Positions 27,965 through 36,465 are shown, counted from the first letter of the stretch. The stretch: DNA of 53,105 nucleotides from Flavobacteriales bacterium UBA3376 (GCA_002359055.1 DEQC01000055.1:1-53105), one strand, 5' to 3'. Made by a program: numbers and translations. Notes: generated from the letters alone by a model not told the origin.

Positions 27965-30184
27965 TTAATTTGCGTAAGTTCTACTTACTTTTTTAATTCC
28001 ATCGACTTGTTTCAATTCCACAATAATTTTATCCAATTGACTTTTATTTTTAACTGAAACTGAAATTTTTCCTTCAAAGATACCGTCTTCTTCTGAGATA
28101 TTTAAACTTCTAATGTGAACATGTAAGTTATCAGATATAATTTTTGTCACGTCGTTTATCAATCCCAATCTATCAATTCCATGAATATCGATAATCGCTC
28201 TATAAATTTGAGAAGTAGAATCTATCCATTTGGCTCTAATGATTCGATAAGCTTGGTTGGCTTGAAGTGCAACTGCATTTGGGCAATCCCGTTTGTGAAC
28301 TCTAATTCCCTTTGAAACCGTAACAAAACCAAAGACTTTATCACCTGCAATCGGATTACAACATGAAGCCAATTCATAATCCAAACGCTCTTCATCAGGT
28401 CCAAATACCAAGGAATCATATTTAACTTCTTCTTTAACGGTTTGAACTCCAACTTTAGGTTTGGGTCTGAAGCGATTGATAAATCCAGTAATTCCAGATC
28501 TACTTTCAGCAAATTTCCTTAAATCACGGTTTTCAATTTCACCATTGGCAACTTTAAAGAATAAATCTTGACTATTTTTTAATTTAAAGAAATTCTGCAT
28601 TGCATTGACAGTTGACTCATTCAAATCGACTTTTAAATGACGTAATTTTCGTTTGAGAATTTCTTTACCTTCAATGGATAATTTACGTTTTTCAGCATTT
28701 AAAGATGCTTTGATTTTAGAACGCGCTCTACTTGTAACTACAAAATCCAGCCAATCAGCTTTCGGTCGTTGATTCGGTGAAGTCAAAATTTCAACTTGAT
28801 CTCCACTTTCTAATTGATGACTGAGCGGATATAATTTACCATTTACCTTTGCACCTAAACAAGTATTACCAATATTACTATGAATCGCATACGCAAAATC
28901 CAAGGATGAAGCTCCTTTCGGAAGAGAATACAAATCACCTTTGGGCGAAAAAACATAAATTTCCTTGGCATACAAATTAAATGTAAAGTTATCTATGAAT
29001 TCAGCCGCATCTTGAGTTTCGTTGTTCTCCAACATTTCACGCACCTGACTGATCCATTCGTCAACTTTAGAATCTTCTACTTGATAATTTTCTTTGTATT
29101 TATAATGAGCTGCCACCCCTCTTTCGGCCAATTCATCCATTCGCTCCGAACGAATTTGAACTTCCACCCATCGTGCCATCGGTCCCATCACGGTGATGTG
29201 CAAAGCTTCATAACCAGTTGATTTCGGTTGAGAAATCCAATCTCTTAAACGCTTTGGATTGGGACGGAATATATCAGTAACTATCGAATAAATCTTCCAA
29301 GCCAAAAATTTCTCATTTCTAAGATCAGATCTGTAAATGATTCTAACAGCAAACTTATCATAGACTTCCTCGAAATTAATTTGCTGAGAACGCATTTTTT
29401 TATGAATCGAATAAACCGATTTTGAACGACCTTTGATTTCGAATTCTATTCCTTCTTCCTCCAAACGTTCGGTAAGTAATTTAGAAAAATCATCTATGTA
29501 TTCTTCTCTTTCTTCCTTGGTTTCTTGAAGTTTTTTCTCTACTTCATAATATTCCTCAGGCTTGGTGTACTTTAAACTCAAATCATCCAATTCAGATTTT
29601 ATGTTGTAAAGTCCCATTCGATGCGCCAAAGGAGCATAAATAAATATAGTTTCAGAAGCAATTTTGATCTGCTTGTCCTCTCTCATAGAATCCAGCGTTC
29701 GCATATTGTGCAAACGGTCAGCAATTTTGATCAAAATCACTCTTACATCTTCTGAAAGTGTGAGAAGTAATTTTTTGTAATTCTCTGATTGGATGGAAAC
29801 TTCTTGTTTGTTTAATATGGAAATTTTGGTCAAACCATCGATGATACGGGCAATTTTTTCACCGAAAATCTCATTGATATCTTCCAAAGTATAATTCGTA
29901 TCCTCCACCACATCATGCATCAATGCAGCAGCAATACTCGTTGCACCTAAACCGATTTCATTGGCAACTATATTTGCGACCTCAAGTGGATGAAATATAA
30001 ATGGTTCGCCCGATTTTCTTCTTTGGTCTTTGTGTGCAACTACAGCCAAATCCAATGCCTTTCTTATCAACTTTTTATCCTCTTTGGTCAAAGTTTGATA
30101 AGTATTTTTGAGCATTTTCTTGTATCGACGAGTGATCTCTTGATTCTCCAGCTCAGCAGTATCTAAAACTTTTTTGTCTTCCAT
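27965..30184 (-). CDS. rsh: Bifunctional (p)ppGpp synthetase/hydrolase, RelA/SpoT homologue
   Basis: This 739-residue protein controls the stringent response alarmone. The N-terminal HD hydrolase domain is intact (FIFHPLEVANIV and the metal motif ALMHDVVED, His90-Asp91). The synthetase domain follows with GRSKSVYSIHKKM, YDKFAVRIIY and GYEALHITVMG. Then come a TGS domain (KEIYVFSPKGDLYSLPKGAS), a helical/zinc-finger-like region with SCCNPIAGD, and a C-terminal ACT domain (HGIDRLGLINDVTKIISDN). All catalytic motifs are present, so both activities are expected. Longer bifunctional enzyme rather than a small alarmone synthetase. The small membrane protein lies 5 nt downstream. Confidence 0.97.
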   Translation of the reverse strand: MEDKKVLDTAELENQEITRRYKKMLKNTYQTLTKEDKKLIRKALDLAVVAHKDQRRKSGEPFIFHPLEVANIVANEIGLGATSIAAALMHDVVEDTNYTLEDINEIFGEKIARIIDGLTKISILNKQEVSIQSENYKKLLLTLSEDVRVILIKIADRLHNMRTLDSMREDKQIKIASETIFIYAPLAHRMGLYNIKSELDDLSLKYTKPEEYYEVEKKLQETKEEREEYIDDFSKLLTERLEEEGIEFEIKGRSKSVYSIHKKMRSQQINFEEVYDKFAVRIIYRSDLRNEKFLAWKIYSIVTDIFRPNPKRLRDWISQPKSTGYEALHITVMGPMARWVEVQIRSERMDELAERGVAAHYKYKENYQVEDSKVDEWISQVREMLENNETQDAAEFIDNFTFNLYAKEIYVFSPKGDLYSLPKGASSLDFAYAIHSNIGNTCLGAKVNGKLYPLSHQLESGDQVEILTSPNQRPKADWLDFVVTSRARSKIKASLNAEKRKLSIEGKEILKRKLRHLKVDLNESTVNAMQNFFKLKNSQDLFFKVANGEIENRDLRKFAESRSGITGFINRFRPKPKVGVQTVKEEVKYDSLVFGPDEERLDYELASCCNPIAGDKVFGFVTVSKGIRVHKRDCPNAVALQANQAYRIIRAKWIDSTSQIYRAIIDIHGIDRLGLINDVTKIISDNLHVHIRSLNISEEDGIFEGKISVSVKNKSQLDKIIVELKQVDGIKKVSRTYAN

Positions 30185-30225
30185 ATTATTAAGTCAGTCA
30201 ATTCATCAAAGATATCGACAAAATT

Positions 30226-30567
30226 TTATAAAATATCTAAAATTAAACTTGCAGGACGTCCTACAATTGCTTTCTCTTTATGAACTACAATCGGGCGCTC
30301 CATCAAACGCGGATGCTCAATCATAGCTTCTAAAATTTCATCATCGGACAAATCCTTTCCTTTGTAATTCTCTTTCCAAATTGCTTCTTTCTGACGAACC
30401 AATTCTATAGGCTCAATCGAAAGCTTTTGTATAATCTCTTGAATTTCAGCCATTGAAATTGGATTTTTGATGTATTCAATTGTTTCATATTTCAAACCCT
30501 TTTCATCAAGTAATTGCTTAGCTTCCCTACTTTTACTACAACGTGGATTGTGATATAATTTAAGCAT
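30226..30567 (-). CDS. arsC: ArsC/Spx-family arsenate reductase-like protein
   Basis: A 113-residue thioredoxin-fold protein starting LKLYHNPRCSKSREA, with the catalytic Cys10 of glutaredoxin-coupled ArsC enzymes, and GRPASLILDIL at the C-terminus. Relatives reduce arsenate to arsenite with glutathione or glutaredoxin. The Arg residues that bind arsenate in E. coli ArsC are partly matched (ERPIVVHKEKAIVGRP). No arsenite exporter or regulator is near, so a general redox role is possible. It is the upstream neighbour of rel on the same strand. Confidence 0.85.
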   Translation of the reverse strand: MLKLYHNPRCSKSREAKQLLDEKGLKYETIEYIKNPISMAEIQEIIQKLSIEPIELVRQKEAIWKENYKGKDLSDDEILEAMIEHPRLMERPIVVHKEKAIVGRPASLILDIL

Positions 30568-30610
30568 TTTTTATTTATTTTTCCTTAAATTTATACAAAA
30601 ATAAGATAGC

Positions 30611-31003
30611 TTGAAAAATTTCATTTACATATTAGGTTTTATCTTTATAATATTGAGTTGTTCTACACAAAATCAAGGTTCGAACATCGCTCAAGACATA
30701 ACATTTGAACAAGATGAAGAGGAATATGACTTAATTGTTTCTGATCCTGATTATGAAATTTACTTAAAAACTATCGCTCAGCCGATGAATCACTATTCGG
30801 AGAGTTTTTATCGATCCAAAAATCAATTTTATGTGATCGAATGGAATTTAAGACACAACAATCCTTTGAGATACAATCCAAACATTTACACTTCTTATAT
30901 TTCTTATGATCCTAACATTGAATACGGATTGAATTTCGAGTTTAAGCTCTATAATTTCTTCAAATTCGTTGAATGGAAATATAAAATTAGTTTAGATTTT
31001 TAA
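30611..31003 (+). CDS. Small lipoprotein (DUF6146-like), TTG start
   Basis: A 130-residue lipoprotein with signal peptide MKNFIYILGFIFIILSC (Cys17). The body, with YDLIVSDPDYEIYLKTIAQPMN and the late YISYDPNIEYGL, resembles by memory the Bacteroidota DUF6146 group; this needs a profile search. The start is a TTG: no ATG precedes the signal peptide and a stop lies three codons upstream. The mature N-terminus STQNQ lacks the acidic export signal, so it is expected to face the periplasm. It ends 24 nt before prfB. Confidence 0.75.
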   Translation: MKNFIYILGFIFIILSCSTQNQGSNIAQDITFEQDEEEYDLIVSDPDYEIYLKTIAQPMNHYSESFYRSKNQFYVIEWNLRHNNPLRYNPNIYTSYISYDPNIEYGLNFEFKLYNFFKFVEWKYKISLDF

Positions 31004-31014
31004 TAGATATACCC

Positions 31015-31022
31015 TATCTTTG
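31015..31022 (+). promoter_or_regulatory. TAnnTTTG promoter box abutting prfB
   Basis: TATCTTTG ends only 5 nt before the prfB ATG. A start of transcription at the usual distance would fall at or next to the A of ATG, giving a leaderless mRNA. Confidence 0.55.
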
Positions 31023-31027
31023 CAGCT

Positions 31028-32128
31028 ATGTCAAATATAGAGAACGATAAAGATTTAGGTCAAAGAATCAAAGACTTACACACTTATTTAGAAATAGAAA
31101 AAAAGGAAATAGAGATTTTAAACGATGAAGAAAAAGCGGCTTCTCCTGGTTTTTGGGACAATCCTAAAGAAGCTGAAGAACATATGAAATCTCTTCGTTC
31201 TAAAAAGAAGTGGGTAGAAGAATATAACAATATAGTTGAGGCATATAACGACTATAAAGTTCTTGCGGAATTCAACGAAATGGGCGAAGGAAGCGAAGAA
31301 GATGTCAATCGACAATATGAGCTTACCTTGAAACTGCTCGAAGATATAGAGTTCAAAAATATGTTATCTGAAGAAGGTGACGATTTGAACGCTGTATTAC
31401 AAATTACCGCTGGTGCTGGTGGAACTGAAAGTTGTGATTTTGCAAGTATGTTGCTCCGTATGTATATGATGTGGGCTGAGCACAATGGCTACAAAGTGAA
31501 AGAACTCAACTATCAAGAAGGTGATGTCGCTGGTGTAAAAACTGTGACTTTGGAAATCGATGGTGAATTTGCATTTGGTTATCTAAAAGGTGAAAATGGA
31601 GTTCATCGATTGGTTAGAATTTCACCGTTTGATAGTAGCGCTAAACGTCACACGAGTTTCGTTTCAGTTTATGTTTATCCTTTGGTGGATGATTCAATCG
31701 AAATTGAAATCAATCCAAGCGATATTGAATTACAAACTTCACGTTCTGGAGGAGCTGGTGGACAGCACGTCAACAAAGTTGAAACCAAAGTTCAATTGAC
31801 ACACAAACCTACAGGAATAGTTGTAGTATGTCAGGAAGGTAGATCACAGCTCGCAAACAGAGAAAGAGCAATGCAAATGTTGAAATCTGAACTTTATAAA
31901 ATCGAACTCGAAAAACGACAAGAAGCAAGAAGTGAGATTGAAGCCAACAAAAAGAAAATCGAATGGGGTTCTCAGATTCGAAACTATGTAATGCATCCTT
32001 ACCAAATGGTAAAAGATGTAAGAACTGGATACGAAACAAGCGATGTTCAATCGGTTTTGGATGGAGATATAGATGAATTTTTGAAAGCTTTCCTAATGCT
32101 TATGGGACAAAAAGAAGAAAGTATCTAA
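31028..32128 (+). CDS. prfB: Peptide chain release factor 2
   Basis: RF2 (366 residues) ends translation at UAA and UGA. It has the peptidyl-tRNA hydrolysis motif SGGAGGQHVNKVE (GGQ) and the class I release-factor core. The N-terminal stretch that in many bacteria is split by a programmed +1 frameshift is read here in a single frame (IKDLHTYLEIEKKE), with no in-frame UGA, so the autoregulatory frameshift is absent. A TAnnTTTG box 5 nt upstream implies a leaderless message. A strong terminator follows. Confidence 0.97.
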   Translation: MSNIENDKDLGQRIKDLHTYLEIEKKEIEILNDEEKAASPGFWDNPKEAEEHMKSLRSKKKWVEEYNNIVEAYNDYKVLAEFNEMGEGSEEDVNRQYELTLKLLEDIEFKNMLSEEGDDLNAVLQITAGAGGTESCDFASMLLRMYMMWAEHNGYKVKELNYQEGDVAGVKTVTLEIDGEFAFGYLKGENGVHRLVRISPFDSSAKRHTSFVSVYVYPLVDDSIEIEINPSDIELQTSRSGGAGGQHVNKVETKVQLTHKPTGIVVVCQEGRSQLANRERAMQMLKSELYKIELEKRQEARSEIEANKKKIEWGSQIRNYVMHPYQMVKDVRTGYETSDVQSVLDGDIDEFLKAFLMLMGQKEESI

Positions 32129-32145
32129 GCAATCCTTATATAGAA

Positions 32146-32187
32146 AGAAACCGTCTCTATTCAATGATAAGACGGTTTCTTTTTTTA
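32146..32187 (+). terminator. Intrinsic terminator of prfB
   Basis: AGAAACCGTCT (32146-32156) and its perfect complement AGACGGTTTCT (32170-32180) form an 11-bp stem with a 13-nt loop, followed by a run of seven T. It also lies 18 nt before the convergent gene at 32205. Confidence 0.88.
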
Positions 32188-32204
32188 ATTTATTTTCTAT
32201 TAAT

Positions 32205-34031
32205 TTATTGTTGAGCAGTTTCTACCAATTGAGGGATTTGAATTTTGTCAATTAATTTCTCCCAATTCTCTAATTTCTTCAAACTCTTTTTTCGATAATC
32301 CTCAGTTTCAGATTTCATTTTATCGAAAATTCCTTTATAATAATCTACACCTTCCAACAAAGATGATTTGAAGTTTTCAAAATAGCGGGTTTGTCTTTTA
32401 GTCAATTGAGTTAAACTCTTATCTATTTCACCTTTCAAATGATCGACATACATTTCCAACTCATTCACAAACATATGTTCTCTATTCAATTGATTCAAAA
32501 CATTTAATCTTCCATAAATATGATCAACCATTTGTTTCATGGTGAAAGTTCCTGAAAAATATGCCAAATTCGGACCCGGACAAATAGAAACAGCTTTGAG
32601 TTGTTTAGGTTTCGCAGCATTATTGACCAACAAAGAGGTAATCGCTAAACCTTCACACAAACATTCTTTTTCTAAAATTTTCTTTGAAGCTTTTTCAAAT
32701 TCAATTGGATCGGTTACAGTTTCCTCCAACTGCTTAAGTTTCAAATTTTGATATTGTCTCGATGCTGTACAAATACTTTGCTCTGTGAATTCATTATCAA
32801 AAGTCAAAAACTTCTTTTTACAAGGACTTCCAGGTCTATTTTTTTCAATTCTTTCTTTTAACAATCGCTCTGCAGATGAATTTCTAAAGTTATTCAAAGG
32901 AACGCCTAAAGGTGAGGCTGTACTTAAATAATAATCCTCTTTTTTCGCATTTGCTAATTGTTGCAAAGTTTCTTCATCGACATTCGTCGCCTCAGGCACC
33001 AACAAGAAAGGACTTCCCCAACCTACTGAATCCAATTGATAGTATTCCAATAGGAATTTACTTTCTTCATAAGTTCCGATTCCTCCCTGAACATTGATTT
33101 TCATTTCAGGTATTTTATCGAAAGGTTTTCTACCTGAATTTTCAATGGCTTCATTACAAATTGCAAACAACTCATCGACCAATTCCTGCTTATTATTTTT
33201 AAATTCCTCTAAAATCGTTTCCAACAATTTTCCATCGGTCGCAAAAGCATGTCCACCACAATTCAAACCTGACTCAACTGTTACTTCGGATACCCAAATT
33301 CCTCTTTTGGCCAACATTTTACCTTGAATCAAAGCAGAGCGATAATCACTTACTTTTAGGATAACTTTCTTTTTCAAAACTCCATTTTCATCTGGAAAGA
33401 AATCATCGAATTGTTCAAAATAAGCAAACAATTTAGGATTCAGACCAGCGCTTAAAACCACTGAAGAATTGGTTAAATCACTCAAAGCATAACCTCTCAA
33501 ACCGGCCATCGCATCATTGTAAATTTCATCCAAAGGATTTCCTTTGCGGTCATAATTTACCGTATCCACTTTGGTCATAATGTTGACATTGATTGCACCA
33601 CAAACCATTGAATCTCTCAATTCCTCTTGCAAAAGAGTTTTTTTGGCTTCATCAGTTTCATCCAAGATTTGTTGAAATTTAATTTTCAAAGGCGAATCAT
33701 CTGATAAAATCTCAAAATATTTATAAATATCCGATCCTTCTTCAAATGCTTGATTTTTGACGGCTTGAAACTTTTCATCGACCAATCGATTGATCAAATT
33801 CAAATAATCTGTAATTCTTCTCGCCCTATAATTTTCAGCATAATTGGAGATGGGCTCATATTCTAAATTCAGTGAATTGTAATAGTATTCGCGCATTTGT
33901 TCAATGATGATATCATCGACTATAGAAATTACTGAATCTATACCAAAAGGCGCCACTTTCAAGGGAGTGTCAATGGTAAAACCGATTCCCATAACAGGTA
34001 TGTGAAATGAATGAACTTTTTGTGGAATCAT
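32205..34031 (-). CDS. Putative FMN-dependent TIM-barrel protein with Cys-rich C-terminal region
   Basis: This 608-residue protein is widely annotated only as hypothetical. Reading it, the segment ESGLNCGGHAFATDG (253-267) and INVQGGIGTYEESKFLL (312-328) match the two regions that hold FMN phosphate in nitronate monooxygenase-like TIM barrels (GxxxGGH and GGI). The start PVMGIGFTIDTPLKVAPFGI also fits the first barrel strand. After residue 400 come five Cys (404, 421, 457, 459, 484) in PC, IC, CLC and ICPGP contexts that could bind a metal or Fe-S cluster. No signal peptide. Whether the family is a true flavoenzyme is inference. Gene is single and flanked by terminator and tRNA genes. Confidence 0.7.
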   Translation of the reverse strand: MIPQKVHSFHIPVMGIGFTIDTPLKVAPFGIDSVISIVDDIIIEQMREYYYNSLNLEYEPISNYAENYRARRITDYLNLINRLVDEKFQAVKNQAFEEGSDIYKYFEILSDDSPLKIKFQQILDETDEAKKTLLQEELRDSMVCGAINVNIMTKVDTVNYDRKGNPLDEIYNDAMAGLRGYALSDLTNSSVVLSAGLNPKLFAYFEQFDDFFPDENGVLKKKVILKVSDYRSALIQGKMLAKRGIWVSEVTVESGLNCGGHAFATDGKLLETILEEFKNNKQELVDELFAICNEAIENSGRKPFDKIPEMKINVQGGIGTYEESKFLLEYYQLDSVGWGSPFLLVPEATNVDEETLQQLANAKKEDYYLSTASPLGVPLNNFRNSSAERLLKERIEKNRPGSPCKKKFLTFDNEFTEQSICTASRQYQNLKLKQLEETVTDPIEFEKASKKILEKECLCEGLAITSLLVNNAAKPKQLKAVSICPGPNLAYFSGTFTMKQMVDHIYGRLNVLNQLNREHMFVNELEMYVDHLKGEIDKSLTQLTKRQTRYFENFKSSLLEGVDYYKGIFDKMKSETEDYRKKSLKKLENWEKLIDKIQIPQLVETAQQ

Positions 34032-34254
34032 AAATAAGTGTGTTGTTTAATTCATTTGAAACAAATATATACGTTAGCAAATGATATTCTTATCAATTTA
34101 TTTATGATATATATTCCTTTTAATAAAAGTTTAACGTTATTCTGAATTGGTTTTTAGTGAAATTTAATTTTGGATGAAATCAGGAAATTCAAATGAACTA
34201 AAAATCAAGACTAATTTCAGCTTTAAAGAGGTATTATTGCAAACAAAAGTATTA

Positions 34255-34300
34255 CAAAAGAAAAAAGTCAGTTAATCGACTTTCTGCAACTAACTGACTT
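34255..34300 (-). terminator. Terminator downstream of tRNA-Arg
   Basis: AGTCAGTTA at 34266-34274 and its complement at 34291-34299; on the minus strand the hairpin is followed by six T. It ends the tRNA gene group. Nothing gene-like is seen in the remaining gap 34032-34254. Confidence 0.75.
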
Positions 34301-34306
34301 TCAGAG

Positions 34307-34380
34307 TGATCGCGACAGGATTCGAACCTGTGACCGTCTGCTTAGAAGGCAGATGCTCTATCCAGCTGAGCTACGCGACC
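34307..34380 (-). tRNA. tRNA-Arg (TCT)
   Basis: A 74-nt cloverleaf: acceptor GGTCGCG pairs with CGCGATC (one G-T), D-arm AGCTCAGCTGGATAGAGC, anticodon loop CTTCTAA with TCT, T-arm GGTTCGAATCC. The anticodon reads AGA/AGG, heavily used in this AT-rich genome. CCA is not encoded. Third in transcription order in the tRNA group. Confidence 0.95.
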
Positions 34381-34387
34381 TTGTCAA

Positions 34388-34450
34388 AAAAAAAATCTCA
34401 AATCTGTTTCACAAATTTAATTGTTACTTGAAAATTTGAGATTTTAAGTC
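34388..34450 (-). terminator. Terminator-like hairpin between tRNA-Pro and tRNA-Arg
   Basis: A perfect 12-bp inverted repeat (AAAATCTCAAAT at 34392-34403, complement at 34434-34445) with a 30-nt loop. On the minus strand the stem is followed by ten T. It would stop or reduce transcription before tRNA-Arg, or make the T-rich tail of the tRNA-Pro precursor. Confidence 0.65.
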
Positions 34451-34523
34451 GGGGTGGCAGGATTCGAACCTGCGACCTCCTGGTCCCAAACCAGGCGCGA
34501 TGACCGGACTACGCTACACCCCG
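34449..34523 (-). tRNA. tRNA-Pro (TGG)
   Basis: A 75-nt cloverleaf with acceptor CGGGGTG pairing with CACCCCG, anticodon stem CCTGG/CCAGG around loop TTTGGGA (TGG), and T-arm GGTTCGAATCC. Discriminator A. It reads all or most CCN codons. Second in the group, 14 nt after tRNA-Ser. Confidence 0.96.
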
Positions 34524-34537
34524 AGTATTTCAAGTTG

Positions 34538-34621
34538 CGGAGAGACAGGGATTCGAACCCTGGCATCGGTTACCCGATGACAGATTAGCAATCTGCTCCA
34601 TTACCACTCTGGCACCTCTCC
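34538..34621 (-). tRNA. tRNA-Ser (GCT)
   Basis: An 84-nt class II tRNA with acceptor GGAGAGG, anticodon stem CAGAT/ATCTG around TTGCTAA (GCT), and a long variable arm (CATCGGGTAACCGATG) typical of serine tRNAs. Discriminator G. It reads AGC/AGT. First gene of the tRNA group. Confidence 0.96.
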
Positions 34622-34659
34622 TCTGCCTCATCTCACACGTTGTACTGTGAAATCGGATG

Positions 34660-34667
34660 CAAATATA
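34660..34667 (-). promoter_or_regulatory. TAnnTTTG promoter box of the tRNA-Ser/Pro/Arg group
   Basis: TATATTTG on the minus strand, 38 nt before the 5' end of tRNA-Ser, the only good consensus in the gap. Confidence 0.45.
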
Positions 34668-34737
34668 TATTCAACATTTGGTATACACAAACATTTAGAT
34701 GATTATTTTTTTAATTTTTTCTTCAAATCCTTTTAAC

Positions 34738-34745
34738 TATTTTTG
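34738..34745 (+). promoter_or_regulatory. TAnnTTTG promoter box of the amidase/deformylase-like pair
   Basis: TATTTTTG overlaps the most upstream TTG (34743) of the amidase frame. Transcription would start near 34750, so translation must begin later, at TTG 34773. Confidence 0.45.
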
Positions 34746-34772
34746 TCTCAACAAACTATAAAAAATATTAAT

Positions 34773-35693
34773 TTGAAAATTAATCAACTAATAAGCGCAT
34801 TAGCCCTCATTTTGTTAGCTTCATGCGCCTCGCAACCACCAAAAGTTATACGTGAAGTCATTCGTGATACTATCGTCATCAATAAACAAACTGATAAATT
34901 GGAATCGACGCGAATGGCTAAGTTGGACAAATATAAAATGTCCACAAACTATTATCCTGCCATCGGACATGATGAAAGGGTTCGATTCATCATCTATCAT
35001 TATACAGCACTCGACAACGAAACTTCTTTAAGAGTGCTTACTCAACAACAAGTGAGTTCTCATTATTTGATTCCTGATGATTATTCGGATTCCATTTATG
35101 TTTTGGTCGACGAAACTAAACGGGCTTGGCATTCCGGGTTGAGTTATTGGAAAGGCATCAACAACCTTAACTTCTCATCCATTGGAATTGAAATCGTGAA
35201 TCCTGGATATACGGCGACTACCACTGAAAGTGGCGAAACATTCAGAGTTTTTGAAAATTTCTCTGAATATCAATACAACAAAATTGTTGCTTTGACCAAA
35301 GATCTAATCGAGCGTTATCAAATTGAACCAGTCAACATTTTAGCGCATTCGGACATAGCACCACAAAGAAAACACGATCCAGGTCCTAAATTTCCATGGA
35401 AAAGACTGTATGATGAACACGGCATAGGTGCTTGGTACGAAAATGTTCATTTCGATATGTTTTATCGACAATTTCCTTATGCAGAAACCCAAGAATTCTC
35501 TTTTATATTATCAGTTCAAAATGATTTGAATAAATATGGATATGAAATAGAAAAAACTGGTGAATGGGACGAACAAACCAAAAAAGTAATCACTGCTTTT
35601 CAATACCATTTCCGACCAGAGAGATATGATGGAATTATGGACGCAGAAACTTGGGCAATCCTTCAATCTTTGAATTTAAAATATAGAAACTAA
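34773..35693 (+). CDS. AmiD-like N-acetylmuramoyl-L-alanine amidase lipoprotein
   Basis: This zinc amidase cuts the lactyl-Ala bond of peptidoglycan or anhydro-muropeptides. The lipoprotein signal ends LLASC, followed by ASQPPK. The amidase_2 domain carries IIYHYTALDN (zinc His), WHSG, and AHSDIAPQRKHDPGPKFPW (second zinc His and the K-x-DPG motif). A C-terminal peptidoglycan-binding domain follows (VQNDLNKYGYEI and DGIMDAETWAILQSL). This order matches E. coli AmiD. The long frame starts at TTG 34743, but that TTG lies in the promoter box; TTG 34773 gives a proper signal peptide and is preferred. The next gene starts 1 nt after its stop. Confidence 0.88.
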   Translation: MKINQLISALALILLASCASQPPKVIREVIRDTIVINKQTDKLESTRMAKLDKYKMSTNYYPAIGHDERVRFIIYHYTALDNETSLRVLTQQQVSSHYLIPDDYSDSIYVLVDETKRAWHSGLSYWKGINNLNFSSIGIEIVNPGYTATTTESGETFRVFENFSEYQYNKIVALTKDLIERYQIEPVNILAHSDIAPQRKHDPGPKFPWKRLYDEHGIGAWYENVHFDMFYRQFPYAETQEFSFILSVQNDLNKYGYEIEKTGEWDEQTKKVITAFQYHFRPERYDGIMDAETWAILQSLNLKYRN

Positions 35694-35694
35694 T

Positions 35695-36339
35695 ATGCGT
35701 TACTTTTTAATAATTGCATTATTGCTCATCAATCTTGCTCCACTCCTATCTCAACAATTTGAAGAATTTACTTCTTATGAGATAAATTTGATTAAAAGTG
35801 GAAATGAAAACGATTTGATGCGTGTATATAATTTATCTTCAGCTGAAGATTCCATCATCCTAAAATCGACTTCCATTGAAATTTCACCTACTCATTTATT
35901 GACTCAACTATTGGCCAAAAGAATGCTAAAAACCGTTCAAAATCCTGAGCATTTGGGCGTTGGAATCGCTGCACCACAAGTCGGAATCAATAGAAGGATC
36001 ATGGTTGTTCAGAGATTTGATAAAAAAGAAAATCCATTTGAAGTTTTCATCAATCCAATAATTACATGGGAATCTGAAATTATGCAGTTGGGTCCTGAAG
36101 GCGACTTATCATTTGATGAAAGAGGAAGTGTATTTAGAAATTATATCATAGCTGTTCAATATTATGATTTGAATGGAAATACCATCGATGAAATCATCGA
36201 AGGTTTTACAGCTGTAATATTTCAACACGAACGCGATCATCTGGACGGAATTTTATTGACCGACAGAATCAAATCACAAACAAATATTGACTTTATAGAA
36301 TCCAAAAATAAAGCAACGCTTTATTTTAAAGCAAATTAA
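35695..36339 (+). CDS. Exported peptide-deformylase-like protein with Cys-to-Asp metal ligand
   Basis: The protein has the peptide deformylase fold: motif 1 GVGIAAPQ (88-95), motif 2 EGDLS (135-139) and motif 3 HERDH (178-182). In true deformylases motif 2 is EGCLS and its Cys binds the metal; here it is Asp137. The two His and Glu of HExxH remain. The N-terminus MRYFLIIALLLINLAPLLSQ is a cleavable signal peptide, so it acts outside the cytoplasm, where N-formyl peptides of nascent proteins are not expected. It is 1 nt after the amidase gene, suggesting a cell-wall or muropeptide role. It is not a housekeeping Def. Function is inferred. Confidence 0.85.
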   Translation: MRYFLIIALLLINLAPLLSQQFEEFTSYEINLIKSGNENDLMRVYNLSSAEDSIILKSTSIEISPTHLLTQLLAKRMLKTVQNPEHLGVGIAAPQVGINRRIMVVQRFDKKENPFEVFINPIITWESEIMQLGPEGDLSFDERGSVFRNYIIAVQYYDLNGNTIDEIIEGFTAVIFQHERDHLDGILLTDRIKSQTNIDFIESKNKATLYFKAN

Positions 36340-36405
36340 TTTTACAATATAACTGTCAAAATTTACCTTGAGTTTCAATACATATTTAAATTGGCAAAAC
36401 ACTTC

Positions 36406-36418
36406 TGACAAACTGTCA
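36406..36418. promoter_or_regulatory. Palindromic operator-like site upstream of dnaK
   Basis: TGACA-AAC-TGTCA is a perfect 5-bp palindrome with a 3-nt spacer. A half-site TGTCA also occurs at 36354-36358. It lies 44 nt before the TTGGCA element, where an activator site for sigma-54-type promoters could lie. The HrcA CIRCE repeat is not seen. Confidence 0.5.
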
Positions 36419-36449
36419 TTTAATTCTGCCAAAATTCTTTTTAAGGTCC

Positions 36450-36465
36450 TTGGCATAATGATTGA
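36450..36465 (+). promoter_or_regulatory. Sigma-54-like promoter of dnaK
   Basis: TTGGCA (-24) followed by six bases and TTGA matches the sigma-54 layout TTGGCA-N6-TTGC in spacing, with one mismatch at the last -12 base. A start near 36476 would give a leader of about 43 nt to the dnaK ATG. Confidence 0.4.

Noticed and set aside
31028..31130. Programmed frameshift in prfB
   Set aside because: The early region reads through in one frame without UGA.
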